Assembly: GCF_016612535.1 (NCBI RefSeq)
Contig: NZ_JAENXS010000001.1
Location: 1,451,501 to 1,515,500 of the forward strand
Length of the DNA: 64,000 bases
Direction of reading: 5' to 3'
Source of the DNA: Bradyrhizobium diazoefficiens
GTDB taxonomy: Bacteria > Pseudomonadota > Alphaproteobacteria > Rhizobiales > Xanthobacteraceae
The stretch's first letter is position 1. Each line of letters opens with the position of its first letter. A program made the translations under genes and the position numbers. The notes beneath the pieces are model-generated. The model saw only the letters and a list, made by a program, of their open reading frames with translations, was not told where the DNA came from and ran no database searches. Positions 9,302 to 18,184 of this stretch are shown here, in pieces.

Positions 9302-9918
9302 TTATCATTATCGACAACTACGATTCGTTTGTCTTCAATATTGCTCGCTACTTCCGCAGGCTCGGTGAGGCAACCGAGGTGATCCGCAACGACGCGGTCG
9401 GCGTCAGCGACCTTGTTGGCCTCAAGCCGCGCGCCCTGGTTATCTCCCCGGGGCCATGCACTCCAAACGAGGCCGGAATATCCACCGCCGCCGTTCGTGA
9501 ACTTTCCGGTAGGATCCCAATTCTCGGAATCTGTCTAGGACATCAATGCATCGGGAGTGTTTTCGGCGGACGGGTAACTCGTGCACGCCGCCCTATGCAT
9601 GGCCGATCTTCTCGCATATCGCATAACGCTCGCGGCCTCTTCGAAGGACTTCCGTCTCCGCTTCGCGTCGGGCGCTACCATTCTCTTGTCGTCGAGCTCG
9701 ACAAGTTGTGCGCGCCGGAGCTCACAGTGACCGGGCGTTGCGAAGAAGGCGAGATCATGGCCCTTGCCCATCGCCATCAGCCGACTTATGGCGTGCAGTT
9801 CCATCCGGAGTCGATACTGACCCAACACGGCGACGAGCTGCTTTCAAACTTCTTGCGACTGGCAGATGCGGTCCGATCGTCGCCGTCGGACCATCTGGCG
9901 AGCCGTTCGCTGCCCTAG
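9298..9918 (+). CDS. pabA: Aminodeoxychorismate synthase component II (glutamine amidotransferase)
   Basis: PabA supplies ammonia from glutamine to PabB. The class I amidotransferase triad is visible: Cys79 in GICLGHQ, and His169 and Glu171 in VQFHPES. The DNYDSFVFN start is typical of PabA and TrpG. Pairing with a PIKGT-type partner makes the folate role the better choice, though PabA-like subunits can serve both enzymes. It starts with GTG inside the pabB stop. The last few codons lie in DNA shared with the 54.3 kb region, so the original 3' end may have been replaced. Confidence 0.9.
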   Translation: MIIIIDNYDSFVFNIARYFRRLGEATEVIRNDAVGVSDLVGLKPRALVISPGPCTPNEAGISTAAVRELSGRIPILGICLGHQCIGSVFGGRVTRARRPMHGRSSRISHNARGLFEGLPSPLRVGRYHSLVVELDKLCAPELTVTGRCEEGEIMALAHRHQPTYGVQFHPESILTQHGDELLSNFLRLADAVRSSPSDHLASRSLP

Positions 9919-9985
9919 TGGTGGGCTTCTGCTTCACTCGTTTGATCGTTCCGGAAAACGTGAGCAGCAGCCGTTCGCCAGATTG
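9917..9985 (-). pseudogene. C-terminal remnant of a hotdog-fold thioesterase
   Basis: The minus strand encodes SGERLLLTFSGTIKRVKQKP, nearly the same as the last residues of the intact thioesterase at 54364-54840 (SGKRLLLTFSGTIKRVRRKP). Nothing upstream in that frame continues the thioesterase. DNA similarity also runs a few bases into the end of pabA (TCTGGCGAGCCGTTCG near 9894 and near 54320). This is one edge of a rearranged block shared with the 54-60 kb region. Confidence 0.85.
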
Positions 9986-10083
9986 CGCGCTCCTGGTACA
10001 AGCCTTCCCCACGGTCCTGCTTTCACGAGTGCGATTTGATTATGCCCTGCTGACACCGCATGCGCTCAGCGACGGAGAGCAAC

Positions 10084-11715
10084 TCACTGCGGAAATCGTT
10101 CTCGCAGCTTCGCTTTCCAGAACTTGCCGGTCGACGTTCGCGGAACTGAGTCGATGAACTCGTAGCGATCGGGCAACTGCCATTTTGCGAAACTGCGCGC
10201 CAGGAGGTGCGCACTGAGCTCCTTCGTGTCCGCCTGCTTGCCAGGCTTGAGTACGATGCAAGCGAGCGGCCTCTCGCTCCATTTCTCGTTTGGGATCGCG
10301 ATCACCGCTGCTTCGGCGACCGCGGGGTGCTCCATCAATGCATTCTCGAGATCGGCCGAGCTGATCCATTCGCCGCCGGATTTGATGAGGTCCTTTGTCC
10401 GGTCGGTGATCCGCACGAAACCGAGCGGATCGATTGAGGCGACGTCGCCGGTGCGTAGCCAGCCATCCTCGGTGAACTTGTCGCTCGAAACGGGCGTATC
10501 GTGATAGGATCCCGTAATGAACGGCCCACGCACCTGAATCTCGCCTACACTCTTGCCGTCCCACGGCTGCTCGCCTTCGTCACCGCACAGCCGCAGCTCC
10601 ACCAGTGGCACAGGCACGCCGGCCATGGCGGCGCGACGGTACTTCTCCTCATTGCCTGCATCGCGCAGTTCCGCCCGCCGGTACGATCTGGTGCAGAGAG
10701 GAGACGTTTCGGTCATGCCCCATCCCTGCTCGATCCACACGCCATGCCTGTCGAGCGCGCGAATCAAAGACTCGGGCACGGTTGCGCCGCCGGTCACGGC
10801 GCGCAGCGGTTTCGGCAACTTCCATCGGCCGCGGTCGGGCGAACCTTCGGCCTGCGCCGCCTCGAAGGTCTGCAACAAGGTCATCCAGATTGTCGGCACT
10901 CCGAAGGCCATCGTCGGCGGCTCGATCTGCATCAGGTCGAGGATGTCGTCGGAATGCAGGTGCGGTCCGGGGAACACGAGCTTCGCACCCAGGTTCACTG
11001 CACCGTAGGGAATACCCCAGGCGTTCACGTGGAACATCGGCGTGATGGGCAGCAGTACGTCGGTGCTGCGCAGCGCCCAGAACTCGCCCAGGCTTCCGAC
11101 CAGCATGTGCAGGATGGTCGAACGGTGGGAGTACACCACGCCTTTCGGACGGCCGGTCGTACCGGACGTGTAGCACATTGCAACCGGGTCGGTTTCCTCG
11201 TGCGCCTCATATTCGAAAGCTTCGGGATCGGCGCGATTTAGCAGGATTTCGTAATCTTCCGTGTCCGGCGGAACCCGCGCCCCCGAGAACGGGAAGACGA
11301 TCACGCGCTCAAACTGGTGCAAATGCGCGAATTGCTTGTACAGGGGCAAGAGGATATCGTCGACGATCAGGAAGCGGTCGCCAGCGTTTGCCGCAATCCA
11401 GCCGATCTCGTCGGGCGTCAGTCGCAGGTTCAGCGTGTGCATCACACCGCCCGCCGCTGGGATGCCGAAATAGCACTCCAGGTGAGCGTGATGATTCCAG
11501 CACAGCGTGGCAACGCGGTCACCTTTCTTAAGACCGAGCCGCTGCAGCGCCGACGCGAGCGAGCGCGTGCGCCGATAGAATTCACCGTAGGTGTGCCGGC
11601 GAAGGCTCTTGTCAGGCAGCCGTGAGACGATCTCGTTAGAGGCAAAAATCTTGCCCGCGCGCTCCAGCAGATGATTAAGCGAGAGTGGCACGTCCATCAT
11701 CGTGCTTTGGAACAC
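10084..11715 (-). CDS. Fatty-acid/aryl-CoA ligase (AMP-forming, ANL superfamily)
   Basis: It activates a carboxylic acid to an acyl-adenylate and then a CoA thioester. The 543 residues contain the AMP-binding loop CYTSGTTGRPKGVVYSH (about 192-208), GWGMTETSP (about 335), WLRTGDVASID and the C-terminal RTKDLIKSGGEWISS. The catalytic lysine is in TSTGKFWKAKLRE at the C-terminus. It begins with GTG at 11715 after AGGAAG. It resembles medium/long-chain ligases such as AlkK; the substrate is unknown. It overlaps a small ORF and follows the MBL gene on the same strand. Confidence 0.9.
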   Translation of the reverse strand: MFQSTMMDVPLSLNHLLERAGKIFASNEIVSRLPDKSLRRHTYGEFYRRTRSLASALQRLGLKKGDRVATLCWNHHAHLECYFGIPAAGGVMHTLNLRLTPDEIGWIAANAGDRFLIVDDILLPLYKQFAHLHQFERVIVFPFSGARVPPDTEDYEILLNRADPEAFEYEAHEETDPVAMCYTSGTTGRPKGVVYSHRSTILHMLVGSLGEFWALRSTDVLLPITPMFHVNAWGIPYGAVNLGAKLVFPGPHLHSDDILDLMQIEPPTMAFGVPTIWMTLLQTFEAAQAEGSPDRGRWKLPKPLRAVTGGATVPESLIRALDRHGVWIEQGWGMTETSPLCTRSYRRAELRDAGNEEKYRRAAMAGVPVPLVELRLCGDEGEQPWDGKSVGEIQVRGPFITGSYHDTPVSSDKFTEDGWLRTGDVASIDPLGFVRITDRTKDLIKSGGEWISSADLENALMEHPAVAEAAVIAIPNEKWSERPLACIVLKPGKQADTKELSAHLLARSFAKWQLPDRYEFIDSVPRTSTGKFWKAKLRERFPQ

Positions 11716-11896
11716 TTGTCTTCCTTTCGAACGAATTGAGGTCTGGCCAAGCGGCGGCTAGCCGCCAGCCTTGGGAATTTAGCAGATCGAGGATGTCTCC
11801 GACGGCGAGCTCGGTCGTCGGGATCATGAGATCATCGGAGGCTCCGAATGTCGGCGTGTGCAGATAGCCATTCTGCTCTAATCCGGCGAAGTCCAT
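11675..11896 (-). CDS. Small ORF translationally coupled between the MBL protein and the ligase
   Basis: A 73-codon frame starts at an ATG that overlaps the end of the MBL gene (stop at 11878) and runs 41 bases into the ligase gene. The protein (MDFAGLEQNGYLHTPTFGAS, then MIPTTELAVGDILDLLNSQGW) is acidic and soluble, with no known motif. The double overlap and protein-like composition favour a real gene, perhaps a small partner or carrier-like subunit of the ligase. No family is recognised. Confidence 0.5.
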   Translation of the reverse strand: MDFAGLEQNGYLHTPTFGASDDLMIPTTELAVGDILDLLNSQGWRLAAAWPDLNSFERKTSVPKHDDGRATLA

Positions 11897-13755
11897 GCCA
11901 GAGCCTCACAGATGGGCCCCTGCGATACACCGTCGATCAAGATCTCAGCGGTCATGAGCCTTCGTCGTGGATCGGCCCGGGACGGTGCGATCGCACTGAA
12001 CAATATTTCGCCTCGCTCGCCAGGCTCAAGCGGAATGCTTTCCAGGCCTCCATGCGAGGTCCATCCAAATGCCGGTAGCAGCCGGGCGCTGAAGACGGCC
12101 GAGCGCTCAAGATTGTTACGAATCTTGACCGCGTATGCGACTTCGCTGTTCGGGCGCGCCTCTAAAAGATAGGGCAGCATCCGCGCCCAGAACAGATCGA
12201 TGAAATGGTTTGCGGGTTCATTGACGACTTCGCGGAAGGCTGTCTCCTTGCGGTCGATATAGTCGGTATACTCTGCGACGCGCGATTGAGTCATGGGGAT
12301 CAATTCTCCATGCCCGGGGCATAAAAGATCGGGTTTCATCACGCGCATCACATTCGCGCAGCGGCGATGCATGTCCAACTGAAAACTGTTACGCATGACT
12401 GTCGACTGGATGGCAATGTCGCGATCAATCTCCCCCGCCTGAGGATTGAACAGGAAGAGATTATCCCCGCCGAACACGATCCGCTTGCCATCGATCTCGC
12501 CTAAGATCATCGCATGGTATTCGGTCTGACCTGGAGCGTGATGGATCTCGAAATCGAATCCTCTCCAATGAAACTCTTCGCCATCTCGCAGTGTGCGTTG
12601 CACCTGTATAGGCCGGTGGAAACAACAAGGGGTACTCGCCCACGCATCGGGTGCCGTAATGACCTCGGCGACACAATCAAGAGCCCAGCACTGAGTACCG
12701 AAATGCCGCTGGAGAAACGGTATGCCACAGACATGGTCGTCGTGAATGTGGGTGGGAATGACGAGTTCAATCTCCCGCACCCCGTAGTCGTCGCGCAGCT
12801 GCTCGAGGTGATGCTGAACGAAACGCAGGGCCTGATAGCTACCATGATCATTGGAAATATGGAGATGGGCCAAAGAAGTCAGCCCGTAGTCAATCAGCAT
12901 GGCGTGGCCGCTACCACTCAGCACGACATAGAAATTGGAGCAGGTGTATGGTCCTGCCCACAGCAGGTGCTGGGTGATCGGCTGAAGTTTGCTCTCGCGT
13001 ATAGTCTGCCAGTCCTTGAAGAAAATACTACTGAAGCCCGACGTAGAAAGCCTGCCTAAATCCGCAAGCGCCTCAAGTCTCGATTCGAGCTTGCGAATGT
13101 CCCCTGCTACTTCTCGTATCGGCGTCCCATGTGATGGGTATGCAGTCGCCACATTCTCTCGTTTCAAGGCGAGAATCGACTGCATTGTAAATTCAACGCC
13201 AACCAGGCTGCCGTAGCTATATTCCATTGCATGAAGTTGATAGAGCTTACCGCCGCTCGTCATCAGATCGCCGGTAAACGCGACCTTTCGGCCGTCCACT
13301 TCGGCGATGAGGCTAACCATGCCGTACGTATGTCCCTTCGCCGGCAGCACACGAAACTCGTACTCCTTCCAGACAAAAGTGGCGTAATCTTCGAGGATTG
13401 CATCGACAGGAACGTTGGTTCCTAGTGAGAAGAATGTGTTGGTGTCATTGTAGTTGCCGTAGATGCGCTTCGCTTGCCAATAGGCCTCTACATTGTCAAA
13501 CAGGTGTCGCTCGTATTCAGGTACGGCAATTTTCGCTCCGGCCTTCTGGACGACAGACGTTCCCCAGCATTGATCGCGGTGGTGATGGGTGTGAAGAACC
13601 CAGGCGACCCGCTCGATGCCGATACCGGGGAGATGCTGCATAACCGCCCCGGATCCTGTATCGATCAGCAGGCATTCGGCGCCACTCTTCAGGATGTAAA
13701 CGTTACAAGTGTCTCGAAACTCAAAGAGGTTCTCGGAGTGTTTAATCAGAGACAT
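11878..13755 (-). CDS. Tandem metallo-beta-lactamase-fold protein (two MBL domains)
   Basis: This 625-residue protein has two MBL-fold domains. Domain 1 (about 1-230) has THHHRDQ at 56-62, where the usual final His of HxHxDH is Gln; it keeps likely ligands His142 (KGHTYG), Asp163 (FTGDLM) and His209 (PSHGT). Domain 2 (about 260-500) has a complete HIHDDH at 336-341, HAPGQTEYH and FGGDN. A C-terminal part of about 120 residues is not recognised. MBL hydrolases act on esters, thioesters, lactones and similar bonds; the ligase next door suggests an acyl-CoA or ester substrate. It starts right after the stop of a dehydrogenase remnant (TGAATG). Confidence 0.85.
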   Translation of the reverse strand: MSLIKHSENLFEFRDTCNVYILKSGAECLLIDTGSGAVMQHLPGIGIERVAWVLHTHHHRDQCWGTSVVQKAGAKIAVPEYERHLFDNVEAYWQAKRIYGNYNDTNTFFSLGTNVPVDAILEDYATFVWKEYEFRVLPAKGHTYGMVSLIAEVDGRKVAFTGDLMTSGGKLYQLHAMEYSYGSLVGVEFTMQSILALKRENVATAYPSHGTPIREVAGDIRKLESRLEALADLGRLSTSGFSSIFFKDWQTIRESKLQPITQHLLWAGPYTCSNFYVVLSGSGHAMLIDYGLTSLAHLHISNDHGSYQALRFVQHHLEQLRDDYGVREIELVIPTHIHDDHVCGIPFLQRHFGTQCWALDCVAEVITAPDAWASTPCCFHRPIQVQRTLRDGEEFHWRGFDFEIHHAPGQTEYHAMILGEIDGKRIVFGGDNLFLFNPQAGEIDRDIAIQSTVMRNSFQLDMHRRCANVMRVMKPDLLCPGHGELIPMTQSRVAEYTDYIDRKETAFREVVNEPANHFIDLFWARMLPYLLEARPNSEVAYAVKIRNNLERSAVFSARLLPAFGWTSHGGLESIPLEPGERGEILFSAIAPSRADPRRRLMTAEILIDGVSQGPICEALAWTSPD

Positions 13756-13955
13756 TCAGCGCGCTCCCTGCACACGGTAGACTTGGAAGACCTCGGTATG
13801 ACTGTCGCCCTGTGGATGGGACAGGACGCCGCGATGGCGCTTCGGGTAGAGCAGCCGATCTCTGTCCATCCCCAGGATCTGCAGGTGATCGCCAACCTGC
13901 GCGAATAGTCGCGTGGCCGCCTCGAATACGGGACCGCTTCAGCTTGATCTGGCAT
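13756..13955 (-). pseudogene. N-terminal remnant of a Glu/Leu/Phe/Val dehydrogenase
   Basis: The minus strand reads GPVFEAATRLFAQVGDHLQI, then GMDRDRLLYPKR and TEVFQVYRVQ, matching the start of the intact dehydrogenase at 58758-60023 (GPVFEMARQQFEQVANHLQI, MDRDRLLYPKR). The start codon is lost, a TGA replaces an early Tyr codon, and the frame stops at 13756 directly before the MBL start. Only the first 60 or so codons remain. With the sRNA just upstream, this reproduces the sRNA-dehydrogenase order seen at 60 kb. Confidence 0.9.
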
Positions 13956-14003
13956 TGCCGGTCGTCCAAACTCATCCAAGTGTAAAGTCAAGAGCTCACG
14001 CGG

Positions 14004-14075
14004 AAGAAAAATGGCCGCCCCAAGGAGGGGCGGCCAGTGATGGTCCGTCGCGGGAGGAAGTTGCGACGAACAACC
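14004..14075 (-). ncRNA. mmgR: suhB/mmgR (alpha-r8) family small RNA, copy 1
   Basis: On the minus strand a 9-bp stem (14063-14071 with 14043-14051, one G-T pair) closes a loop containing CTTCCTCCCG. A strong terminator hairpin follows (GGCCGCCCC/GGGGCGGCC, 14013-14035) and then a T-run. The known suhB/mmgR family of Rhizobiales is about 77 nt and has an exposed UUUCCUCCCU-type loop that can pair with ribosome-binding sites, plus a Rho-independent terminator. The match in layout and sequence to copy 2 at 60 kb supports the call. Exact ends are estimated. Confidence 0.75.
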
Positions 14076-14118
14076 TCAAAAGATCGCCAGCAGAGGAATT
14101 GCCCTGAATCCTTGTTCG

Positions 14119-14137
14119 GCGGCTCTGTTACAGCCGC
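14119..14137 (-). terminator. Hairpin after the hydantoinase B gene
   Basis: GCGGCT and AGCCGC form a 6-bp stem around a 7-base loop, about 55 bases downstream of the stop of the hydantoinase B gene on the minus strand. There is no clear T-run, so it may stabilise a 3' end rather than terminate transcription alone. The sRNA terminator just beyond could also end this transcript. Confidence 0.3.
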
Positions 14138-14191
14138 GCGAGCAATCACCGTCTTCACGTTGTGCAATCCGCCCAATAGTTTCCTTGTGGC

Positions 14192-15922
14192 TTAGTCTCC
14201 ATGCCTTGCCTTGGTCGATACTATCGACTTCCGGTCTGCTGAGATCTCGACGCCATAAACCGCCAGAGCAGTTTCTGGCGAAACGAGTTCATCACGGACA
14301 TCGCGCAGGACTGCGCCTGCATCGCGCTTGTGAGGATGGCCCCAACCGCCCCCCGCGGACGATTCGATAACGATACGAAACGGCTTGACCTGCTGAACAC
14401 CGTATTGCGGGCAGTAGAATTCATCTCCCGTCGCCAAATCGAAGGCTTTCAGCGAGCCTTTGGCGCCCCAAAGCCCGCCATTGACGCCCGCGCCCGTCGG
14501 TTTGCGGGCGCCCTCACCACGCAGTGAGTGCTCTCCGCCGGCCAGGATATCGGCAACATAGTCGACGCCCGTTCCGCCCCGGTATTGGCCGGCGCCCGCG
14601 GACTCGGAGCGCATCTGGTAACGATGGATGCGGATCGGATAACTCTGCTCATAGGTTTCCACATTCGGGATGAACATTCCGCCCAGCGTCATCTGATGGC
14701 TGCTGGTCGGGAAACCATCGCGCCCGTTCACCGCTCCGCCACCTGCGCTGCCATGCCAATGGTAGAGGACGAAAACCTCACCAGAGGCCTTCTTTCCGGC
14801 CGAGCTGCTATGGACGGACTTGCCCCAGCCCGCGCACGCGCGACCTGGCTCTGCTTGCGCTAACGCTCGCCAGCATGCATTCATGATATCGATCGCTGGA
14901 AACACGGTATTCATCGTCATGGGAGCCGGCGGCAGCGCATTTACGATCGTACCTTCCGGAGCAATGATCTTGACGCAACGATAGACACCCTCATTACGGG
15001 GAATATCGGGATCCAGGAACGAAGAAAGGGCGCAGTAGACGGACGAGTGCGTGTTGGCGATGCCGCTGTTTTTAAACCCTTTGATTTGCGGCGACGTACC
15101 GGTGAAATCGAACGTGATTTTGTCGCCGGAGATCGTCACCTTCACTCGCGTCTCAACATCAACGCTTTCGAAGCAATCCGTGTCGCTAACATCGAAACCT
15201 TCCCAGGTGCCGTCCGGGAGTGCCGAGATCGCTTGGCGCATTCTCCGCTCGCCGTAGTCCAGCAGAGAGGTCAGATATGATTTTCCCCTCTCGACACCGA
15301 GCTGGCCGACGATCTCGGCCGTCCGATTAGCACCGATGCGCGTGGAGCCCAGCATCGCCCCGACATCACCCTCCATCAGATCGGGGCAACGGGAATTCAG
15401 CAGCAGCAGTCGCCAGAGGTCGTCCCGTCGCTTGCCCCTTTCGATCAGTTTGAGAACGGGCAGCCGAATTCCCTCATGAAAAATCTCAGTGGCAGCCGCA
15501 TTGTAGGTTCCTGCGGCGCCGCCACCAATGTCGGATTGATGAGCCCGGTTGCTGCAGAATCCCACCAACTCGTCGCCGACAAATACCGGACGGATGAGGG
15601 TCCAATCGGGCAGATGGTTGCCGCCCGCAACATAGGGATCGCTGAGAATGAAGACGTCGCCATCGTCGATCTGGTCCGCAAAATCCCTAAGTACGGCGCG
15701 AACAGCGAAACCGCCGCCGCCGGAATGGACCGGCAGTCCGTCGGCCTGTGCGATTGTCTCGCCCGCTGCGCTGCTTATGAAACAAGAAAAATCGTGGCTC
15801 TGGCTAAAGATGGGGCTGCGTGCCGTGCGGGTCATAATCGCGCCCATCTGCACACTGATGTGGTCAAGCTGCTTCTGCAGAATGGCCAACAGAACAGGAT
15901 CGTAACTCACCGCGGTGCTCAT
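14192..15922 (-). CDS. Hydantoinase/oxoprolinase B-type subunit (HyuB family), copy 1
   Basis: HyuB-family proteins pair with HyuA proteins to open cyclic amides such as 5-oxoproline or N-methylhydantoin with ATP; some pairs carboxylate ketones instead. The 576-residue protein has the family opening (DPVLLAILQKQLDHIS), FSQSHDFSCFI, GGNHLPDWTLIRPVF, CNRAHQSDIGGGAAG and a glycine-rich end (ESSAGGGWGHP). I start at 15922, preceded by AGGTGA; a frame reaching 16081 is antisense-like. It follows hyuA after about 110 bases. The similar protein at 54896-56644 is its paralogue. Confidence 0.85.
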   Translation of the reverse strand: MSTAVSYDPVLLAILQKQLDHISVQMGAIMTRTARSPIFSQSHDFSCFISSAAGETIAQADGLPVHSGGGGFAVRAVLRDFADQIDDGDVFILSDPYVAGGNHLPDWTLIRPVFVGDELVGFCSNRAHQSDIGGGAAGTYNAAATEIFHEGIRLPVLKLIERGKRRDDLWRLLLLNSRCPDLMEGDVGAMLGSTRIGANRTAEIVGQLGVERGKSYLTSLLDYGERRMRQAISALPDGTWEGFDVSDTDCFESVDVETRVKVTISGDKITFDFTGTSPQIKGFKNSGIANTHSSVYCALSSFLDPDIPRNEGVYRCVKIIAPEGTIVNALPPAPMTMNTVFPAIDIMNACWRALAQAEPGRACAGWGKSVHSSSAGKKASGEVFVLYHWHGSAGGGAVNGRDGFPTSSHQMTLGGMFIPNVETYEQSYPIRIHRYQMRSESAGAGQYRGGTGVDYVADILAGGEHSLRGEGARKPTGAGVNGGLWGAKGSLKAFDLATGDEFYCPQYGVQQVKPFRIVIESSAGGGWGHPHKRDAGAVLRDVRDELVSPETALAVYGVEISADRKSIVSTKARHGD

Positions 15923-16031
15923 GGTTTCACCTATCATTCTTGCGCCAACCGGCGGACGAGCCCATCTGCATTCACATCCGATACGCCATTCGGTCCGCCG
16001 GCCATAACCTGGCCAGTCACAGCCCTTCGCC

Positions 16032-18110
16032 TTATGCTCCAGCTCCGGCGTGAGCGATGGACACGCGATAATTGCCCGCATCAGTTATCGCGAGCCGATC
16101 GCCTGGCCCGACGAAGATCGTGGTGGTGGCCTCCTCGATGACCGCGGGGCCGACCAGTTGCTGACGCGGCGTAAGGATTGTGCCGTCATAGACAGGAATG
16201 GTGGCAAACCCAGTCTCTCTGTCGATCCACACGCGCCGTTGCGATTGCGGCACCGGATCTGCACCAACGGGGAGAGCGCCAGTGATCTCGAGCGGATCCA
16301 GCCTGCCGATCGCTGCAACGCGCAGGTTTACGATTTCAATTGCCCCACCAGGCTGCACGTATCCAAATAGACGTTCATAGGCAGTTTCGAAACTGGCGCG
16401 AACGATTACGGGGTCGGTCGAGGGACATTCAACGGCAACTGTCCATTGTTGACCGAAATAGCGCAGATCGTAGCCGCGTCGAAGAATTGCGCGACTCCCC
16501 TCGAAGCCTTCTCGCGTCAGGACTTCGCCCGCCGCCGCCTCAATCTGTTGGAACCCGTGCTCGAGCTGGTCTCGTGATGAACCGGTTTTGCCGTCGAGGT
16601 CCTGCAGCCAACTTCGCAGATGGTCATGGCGAAGATCCGAATTGCACATGCCGAAGGCGCAGAACACGCCGGCAAGACGGGGCACGTACAGGGTTGAACT
16701 GCCAAGCAGTCTAGCCGCGGCGGATCCATGCAGAGGCCCCGCCCCACCTGCCGCCACAAGCGCAAAGCTTCTTGGATTGTAGCCCTTCTCAAGCGAGGAA
16801 CGTTCCACCGCGTGAAGGATGTTGCGTTCAACCAGCTGGATGATGCCGGCGGCGGCGTCCTCAACACTCAGTTTCAACGGCTGGGCGATGTGAATTTCGA
16901 TCGCCCTCCTCGCCTTGTCCAGATCCAACATAATGGCGCCGCCGGCATACGGACCGGGCTTGAGGCGACCCAACACCAATTGGGCATCCGTCACGGTGGG
17001 ACGTTCACCGCCGCGGCTGTAGCAGGCAGGGCCCGGCATCGAACCGGCACCTTCAGGCCCAGCTTTCAGAAGACCCGCGCCATCTACTGAGGCGATGGTC
17101 CCGCCTCCCGCGCCGACCGTGTGAATGTCGACGGCTGGAATATTGAGATGGTAGCCGTCGAGCACGATCTGGTCGGTCATGCTGACCTCACCGCGCTGCA
17201 TCAAGGTGACATCACAACTCGTGCCGCCAACCTCTATCGAGATCAAATGGTCCGAGCCCGCATCTTTTCCGAAGAACCTCAGCGACCCAACGCCTGCTGC
17301 AGGACCGGATAGGACCAGATTTACCGGCGCATGGCCGATCTCGTCGATTGAGATTGCACCACCGTTCGACTGGATCATCAGCAGTTTGCGCGGCAGGCCC
17401 AGGGCAGCCAATCGCTCGGACAAGCTTTTTAGGTAGGGAACGACCCGCGGCGCCACGTATGCGTTGACGACGGTCGTCGAGGTTCTTTCATACTCCCCGA
17501 TTGTTGGGGCGATGTCTGATGACGCACTCACCCATACCTTGGGAAGGAGCTTCTGCAGCTCAGCCTTCGCGGCACGTTCGTGTGCAGGATTCACGTAAGC
17601 ATGAAGAAAGCAGATCGCAACCGCCTCTACCCCCTCTTCCGCGAAGACGCGCGCTGCGGCCGCAACGGATTCGGGATCGAATGGAATTCGTACAGTACCG
17701 TCAGCCTCTATCCGCTCCGTGACGGGTAGCCGAAGATATCGAGGAACGAGGACTTGCGGAAACGGCCGACGGTGATCCCAAACGTCCTCCCGGATAGAAC
17801 GACGGATCTCCAGCGAGTCACGAAAGCCGTCCGTGACCAACAGCCCCACCTTCGCTCCCTTCTTTTCGAGCAGCGTGTTCGTGGCGACCGTCGATCCATG
17901 AACGAACAAGCCCGTGTTGGAGAGGAAGGCTTTAACGCTGCTATTCAGTGATTTAGCGGCCAGCTCGACTGTCGCGAGAACTCCCTCAGCGGGATTTGCA
18001 GGAACTGATGGCGACTTGAATGCCTCGACCCTTCCCCGAGCGTCAACGAGCACAAGATCGGTAAAGGTGCCACCAACATCAACTCCGATTCGAAACGGCG
18101 CAACTAACAT
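16032..18110 (-). CDS. Hydantoinase/oxoprolinase A-type subunit (HyuA family), copy 1
   Basis: This is the ATPase-fold subunit that pairs with the B subunit downstream. The 692 residues begin with the acetate/sugar-kinase-like phosphate loop GVDVGGTFTDLVL (about 8-20). They also show HGSTVATNTLLEKKGAKVGL, EYERTSTTVVNAYV, GGTSCDVTL and GAGGGTIASVDGAG. Substrates in the family range from 5-oxoproline and N-methylhydantoin to acetophenone; none can be chosen here. It lies 75 bases downstream of the aminotransferase gene and is probably co-transcribed from the paired-palindrome promoter at 19592-19636. Confidence 0.85.
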   Translation of the reverse strand: MLVAPFRIGVDVGGTFTDLVLVDARGRVEAFKSPSVPANPAEGVLATVELAAKSLNSSVKAFLSNTGLFVHGSTVATNTLLEKKGAKVGLLVTDGFRDSLEIRRSIREDVWDHRRPFPQVLVPRYLRLPVTERIEADGTVRIPFDPESVAAAARVFAEEGVEAVAICFLHAYVNPAHERAAKAELQKLLPKVWVSASSDIAPTIGEYERTSTTVVNAYVAPRVVPYLKSLSERLAALGLPRKLLMIQSNGGAISIDEIGHAPVNLVLSGPAAGVGSLRFFGKDAGSDHLISIEVGGTSCDVTLMQRGEVSMTDQIVLDGYHLNIPAVDIHTVGAGGGTIASVDGAGLLKAGPEGAGSMPGPACYSRGGERPTVTDAQLVLGRLKPGPYAGGAIMLDLDKARRAIEIHIAQPLKLSVEDAAAGIIQLVERNILHAVERSSLEKGYNPRSFALVAAGGAGPLHGSAAARLLGSSTLYVPRLAGVFCAFGMCNSDLRHDHLRSWLQDLDGKTGSSRDQLEHGFQQIEAAAGEVLTREGFEGSRAILRRGYDLRYFGQQWTVAVECPSTDPVIVRASFETAYERLFGYVQPGGAIEIVNLRVAAIGRLDPLEITGALPVGADPVPQSQRRVWIDRETGFATIPVYDGTILTPRQQLVGPAVIEEATTTIFVGPGDRLAITDAGNYRVSIAHAGAGA

Positions 18111-18184
18111 TGAGTGGGTCCCATCAACACATTCCCGGTTCTATCCTGGCGGTCGAACTGCTGCATTGTCGGCGCGGCCGCTGA

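Noticed and set aside
7916..9918. trpE-trpG (anthranilate synthase) reading of the pab genes
   Set aside because: The large subunit has PIKGT with the PabB lysine rather than the TrpE-type motif.
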